This document shows positions 62,015 through 64,000 of a stretch of DNA of 64,000 nucleotides, in pieces (the first letter of the stretch is position 1; each line of letters begins with the position of its first letter). The stretch covers positions 248,001 to 312,000 of the forward strand of contig NZ_JANIBC010000001.1 in NCBI RefSeq assembly GCF_024505085.1. The letters run 5' to 3'. A program made the position numbers and the translations under genes. This DNA comes from Parvularcula maris (GTDB lineage: Bacteria; Pseudomonadota; Alphaproteobacteria; Caulobacterales; Parvularculaceae). A model generated the notes under the pieces. It had not been told where the DNA came from. It saw nothing but the letters and a program-made list of their open reading frames with translations, and did not search any database.

Positions 62015-63064
62015 ATGCTCAAGCTTCTCACCGGACTGCTCGCCGCCACCGCCATGACCGGCGCGGCCCATGCCCAATCGCCCAGCATCGAGATCGAGGA
62101 TTTCTACGGCACCATCGTCCTGGAGCTGCACAGCTCCGGGCCTGTCACGGCGATCAAGTCGGGGCCGGGCGCCGACGAGGTGGAGATCCGCGGCACGAAC
62201 CGCGTGCGCATCGACGGCGGCGACGAGATCGACCGCAAGGACTGGTGGAAGGAGTACCAGCGCGAGCGCAAGGGCTTCGGCAATCGCGGGTGGAACGACA
62301 CCGACAAGGCAGACCGCACCCTCGAGAAGATGCTCGAAGACCGCCCGACCTTGACCATCACGGCGCCGGAGGGGACCGACATCACCATTGGCGGCAGCGC
62401 TTTCAAACTGACCACCGAGGGCGATGCCGGGTCGGTGACGATCACGAACAACATCCACCTCTGGGCCAGGCTGAACGATGCCGAGGAGGCCGACGTCTCG
62501 GTGCACGGTTCGGGCTATCTGAAGATGGGTGACATCGCGCGCATGCTCGGCGCCAGCGTTCACGGCTCGGGCGACATCATCGCAGGCGCAGCGCAGAGCG
62601 CCGAGCTCAGCGTCCACGGCTCCGGCGACCTCGAGATGGACGGGGTCCGCGAGAGGCTGCGCGCGAGCGTTCACGGCTCGGGCGATCTCAACGTCAAGGA
62701 GGTGGGCGGCAGCGCCAAGGCGAACGTCCACGGCTCCGGCGACATCGAGCTCGGCTCGGTGGCCGGCGGGTTCGACGGCAAGGTCCACGGCTCGGGGGAC
62801 CTCAAGGTGCGTGAAGTGGCGGGCCGGGTGGACGCCGGTATCCACGGCTCCGGCGACCTCGACATCGACGGCGGCGAGGCGGACGAGCTCACCGTCTCGG
62901 TGCACGGCTCCGGCGAGTTCACCTTCCGCGGCACGGCGAAGACCGCCAAGCTACGGAGCTGGGGCAGCGGCGAGATCGAAGTCGCGGAAGTCTCCGGCAG
63001 GGTGGAAGCCAAGGGCAAGAACATCCGCGTCGACGGCCAAAGGATCGGCCGCGACAGCGACTAG
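62015..63064 (+). CDS. Secreted HGSGD-repeat (DUF2807-like) protein
   Basis: A 349-residue protein with a signal peptide (MLKLLTGLLAATAMTGAAHAQ). From about residue 163 to 310 it consists of regular turns of about 20 residues. Each turn contains HGSG[DYE] (VHGSGY, VHGSGD several times, IHGSGD, VHGSGE). This pattern suggests a right-handed beta solenoid with a stacked His/Ser/Asp ladder on one face. The N-terminal third has no such repeats. It resembles the GIN-type protein at 25329, with HGSG in place of SSG. AAGGAGG precedes ATG 62015. Confidence 0.75.
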   Translation: MLKLLTGLLAATAMTGAAHAQSPSIEIEDFYGTIVLELHSSGPVTAIKSGPGADEVEIRGTNRVRIDGGDEIDRKDWWKEYQRERKGFGNRGWNDTDKADRTLEKMLEDRPTLTITAPEGTDITIGGSAFKLTTEGDAGSVTITNNIHLWARLNDAEEADVSVHGSGYLKMGDIARMLGASVHGSGDIIAGAAQSAELSVHGSGDLEMDGVRERLRASVHGSGDLNVKEVGGSAKANVHGSGDIELGSVAGGFDGKVHGSGDLKVREVAGRVDAGIHGSGDLDIDGGEADELTVSVHGSGEFTFRGTAKTAKLRSWGSGEIEVAEVSGRVEAKGKNIRVDGQRIGRDSD

Positions 63065-63071
63065 TGCCGCC

Positions 63072-63117
63072 CCGTCATCCCGGAGAGCGCGTCAGCGCTC
63101 ATCTGGGACCATGGTCC
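63072..63117. repeat. Repeat family B, half unit
   Basis: CCGTCATCCCGGAGAGCGCG, then a stretch ending TGGGACCATGG, matches the left half of the 38045 unit. The matching right arm (GGGATGACGG) is missing, so this is a remnant. It follows the HGSGD-repeat gene directly. Confidence 0.7.
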
Positions 63118-63201
63118 ACTCCTCTACGCCTCGGAACGGCGGTGTGGGCCAGTTTGAATAAGGGGTTGCAGGTATCCCGCCGAAAGCGGCAGCTAACTCA
63201 T

Positions 63202-63330
63202 CTCTCCCTCCGGGAGAGATTGACATCTCCGATGTCGAGTGAGGGCGAGTAGGGAACTGAGTAAGGTCTCAAGAACGCCCTCACCCGAAGCCTGCTCACG
63301 CAGCCTTCGACCTCTCCCGGAGGGAGAGGT
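63202..63330. repeat. Repeat family A, copy 3
   Basis: CTCTCCCTCCGGGAGAGATT, the hairpin GACATC-TCC-GATGTC and GTGAGGGCGAG form the left arm (63202-63250). The right arm runs from CGCCCTCACCCG (near 63277) to CTCTCCCGGAGGGAGAGGT (63330). It is closest in layout to the copy at 1264. Confidence 0.85.
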
Positions 63331-63473
63331 GAGAAGAGCGCCGGTTCTCTCCAACGATGTTTGACCGACCCACTACCGAGATGACGGCGGTGTTGAAGAG
63401 GGTCGGCGTAAGTGGCAGAGGGCGCCTTCAGGTTCACTGCCGCCCCTGCGCGGCTTGCGCAGAAGGCACCCTC

Positions 63474-64000
63474 ATGAAGATCAACGGCAACGAGATCCGC
63501 CCCGGCAACACCATCCAGCACCAGAACACCCTCTGGCGCGCGGTCAAGGTCGAGGCGGTCAAGCCCGGTAAAGGCCCCGCCTACGCCCAGGTGGAGCTCA
63601 AGAACCTCCTCGACGGCAGGAAACTCAACGAGCGCTTCCGCTCTTCCGAGACCGTGGAGCGGGTGCGCCTCGAGCAGAAGGACCATACCTTCCTCTATGC
63701 CGAGGGCGACATGCTGACCTTCATGGACAGCGAGAGCTACGAGCAGGTGCAGATCGCCGAGGACATGATCGGCGACCAGCGCGTCTTCCTCCAGGACGGC
63801 ATGGCGGTCTCCGTCGAGATGCATGAGGGCCGCCCCATCGGCGTGGCCCTGCCCGAGCAGGTCACCCTCAACATCACTGAGACCGAGCCCACGGTGAAGG
63901 GTCAGACGGCGTCCTCCTCCTACAAGCCGGCGATCCTCGAGAACGGCCTGCGGGTCATGGTGCCGCCGCATATCTCATCGGACACGGCGATCATCGTGAA
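63474..64000 (+). CDS. efp: Elongation factor P, 3'-truncated by the window edge
   Basis: ATG 63474 opens a frame of 175 codons that continues past the window end; bacterial EF-P is about 188 residues. [21 protein letters not shown], the KOW-like first domain with [19 protein letters not shown], and the OB domains ([40 protein letters not shown]) are clear. Lys33 in the GKGPAY loop matches the position that is lysylated in E. coli EF-P (Lys34). It rescues ribosomes stalled at proline stretches. The family A repeat ends 143 bp upstream. Confidence 0.95.
   Translation, partial: MKINGNEIRPGNTIQHQNTLWRAVKVEAVKPGKGPAYAQVELKNLLDGRKLNERFRSSETVERVRLEQKDHTFLYAEGDMLTFMDSESYEQVQIAEDMIGDQRVFLQDGMAVSVEMHEGRPIGVALPEQVTLNITETEPTVKGQTASSSYKPAILENGLRVMVPPHISSDTAIIV

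Larger units (their letters stand above)
63065..63473. other. Gene-free region with two repeat units
   Basis: This 409-bp interval holds half a family B unit (63072-63117), a family A unit (63202-63330) and about 140 bp upstream of efp. The promoter of efp probably lies in 63331-63473, but no clear -35/-10 pair was found. Confidence 0.6.

Overview
The window looks like GC-rich chromosomal DNA from an alphaproteobacterium, probably a heterotroph of the Hyphomonadaceae/Parvularculaceae type; the family-level guess is inference. The signs are the gene orders tim44-mltA-smr with divergent fxsA-secB, rplU-rpmA-(GNAT)-obgE, fabA-fabB near fabI, a large sugar-type TonB-dependent receptor next to tryptophan-halogenase-like genes, and a complete branched-chain/leucine catabolic block. 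No rRNA, tRNA, phage, transposase or CRISPR was seen. One gene runs off each edge: an unknown protein at the left and elongation factor P at the right.

Layout. 1-2.6 kb: partial unknown gene, TauE/SafE permease and two single-domain response regulators. 2.6-12.7 kb: a glucan-use island with GH97 alpha-glucosidase, GH13 alpha-amylase, a TonB receptor closed by a strong terminator, and two convergent halogenase-like flavoproteins. 12.8-17.1 kb: a histidine-kinase-like protein without a recognisable phosphoacceptor, nitronate monooxygenase, ribosomal proteins L21 and L27, a GNAT and ObgE. 17-22.3 kb: a PiT-like permease, tim44-mltA-smr, fxsA and secB. 22.5-27.2 kb: a polysaccharide tyrosine-kinase/chain-length pair, a DUF2807 protein and an eRF1-like (baeRF) protein. 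27.4-38 kb: branched-chain keto-acid dehydrogenase E1alpha/E1beta/E2, isovaleryl-CoA dehydrogenase and both methylcrotonyl-CoA carboxylase subunits, interrupted by a DUF1902/HicA toxin-antitoxin pair and a sulfotransferase. Together these carry leucine from keto acid to 3-methylglutaconyl-CoA; E3, the hydratase and the lyase must lie elsewhere. 38-46.4 kb: membrane proteins of unknown role, an SDR, fabI, an App1-type phosphatase, a repeat-rich PRC-barrel protein and fabA-fabB. 46.6-50.8 kb: a tightly packed ABC/HlyD/TolC export operon. 51-64 kb: GST, MscS channel, galU, a short leader ORF with terminator, a sugar C-methyltransferase-like gene, YbjN, YmdB, paired DUF2147 proteins, LysR, yebC with a translationally coupled lipoprotein esterase, a HGSGD-repeat protein and efp.

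The strongest candidate for something undescribed is the exporter at 46.66-50.83 kb. Its ABC subunit keeps the transmembrane half and the general cassette layout, but Walker A, Q-loop, signature, Walker B/catalytic Glu and H-loop have all diverged. It is nevertheless intact and packed with an adaptor and an outer-membrane channel. A second candidate is the 54.30-54.54 kb locus: a 24-codon ORF behind a near-perfect Shine-Dalgarno, followed by hairpins and an intrinsic terminator, upstream of a methyltransferase gene.

Intergenic spaces repeatedly carry long imperfect palindromes of several families, about 45-150 bp each. They are the main non-coding structure in the window and overlap some possible gene starts. 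Start codons were chosen from ribosome binding sites, signal peptides and family N-termini. Family calls rest on motifs read by eye without any database search.
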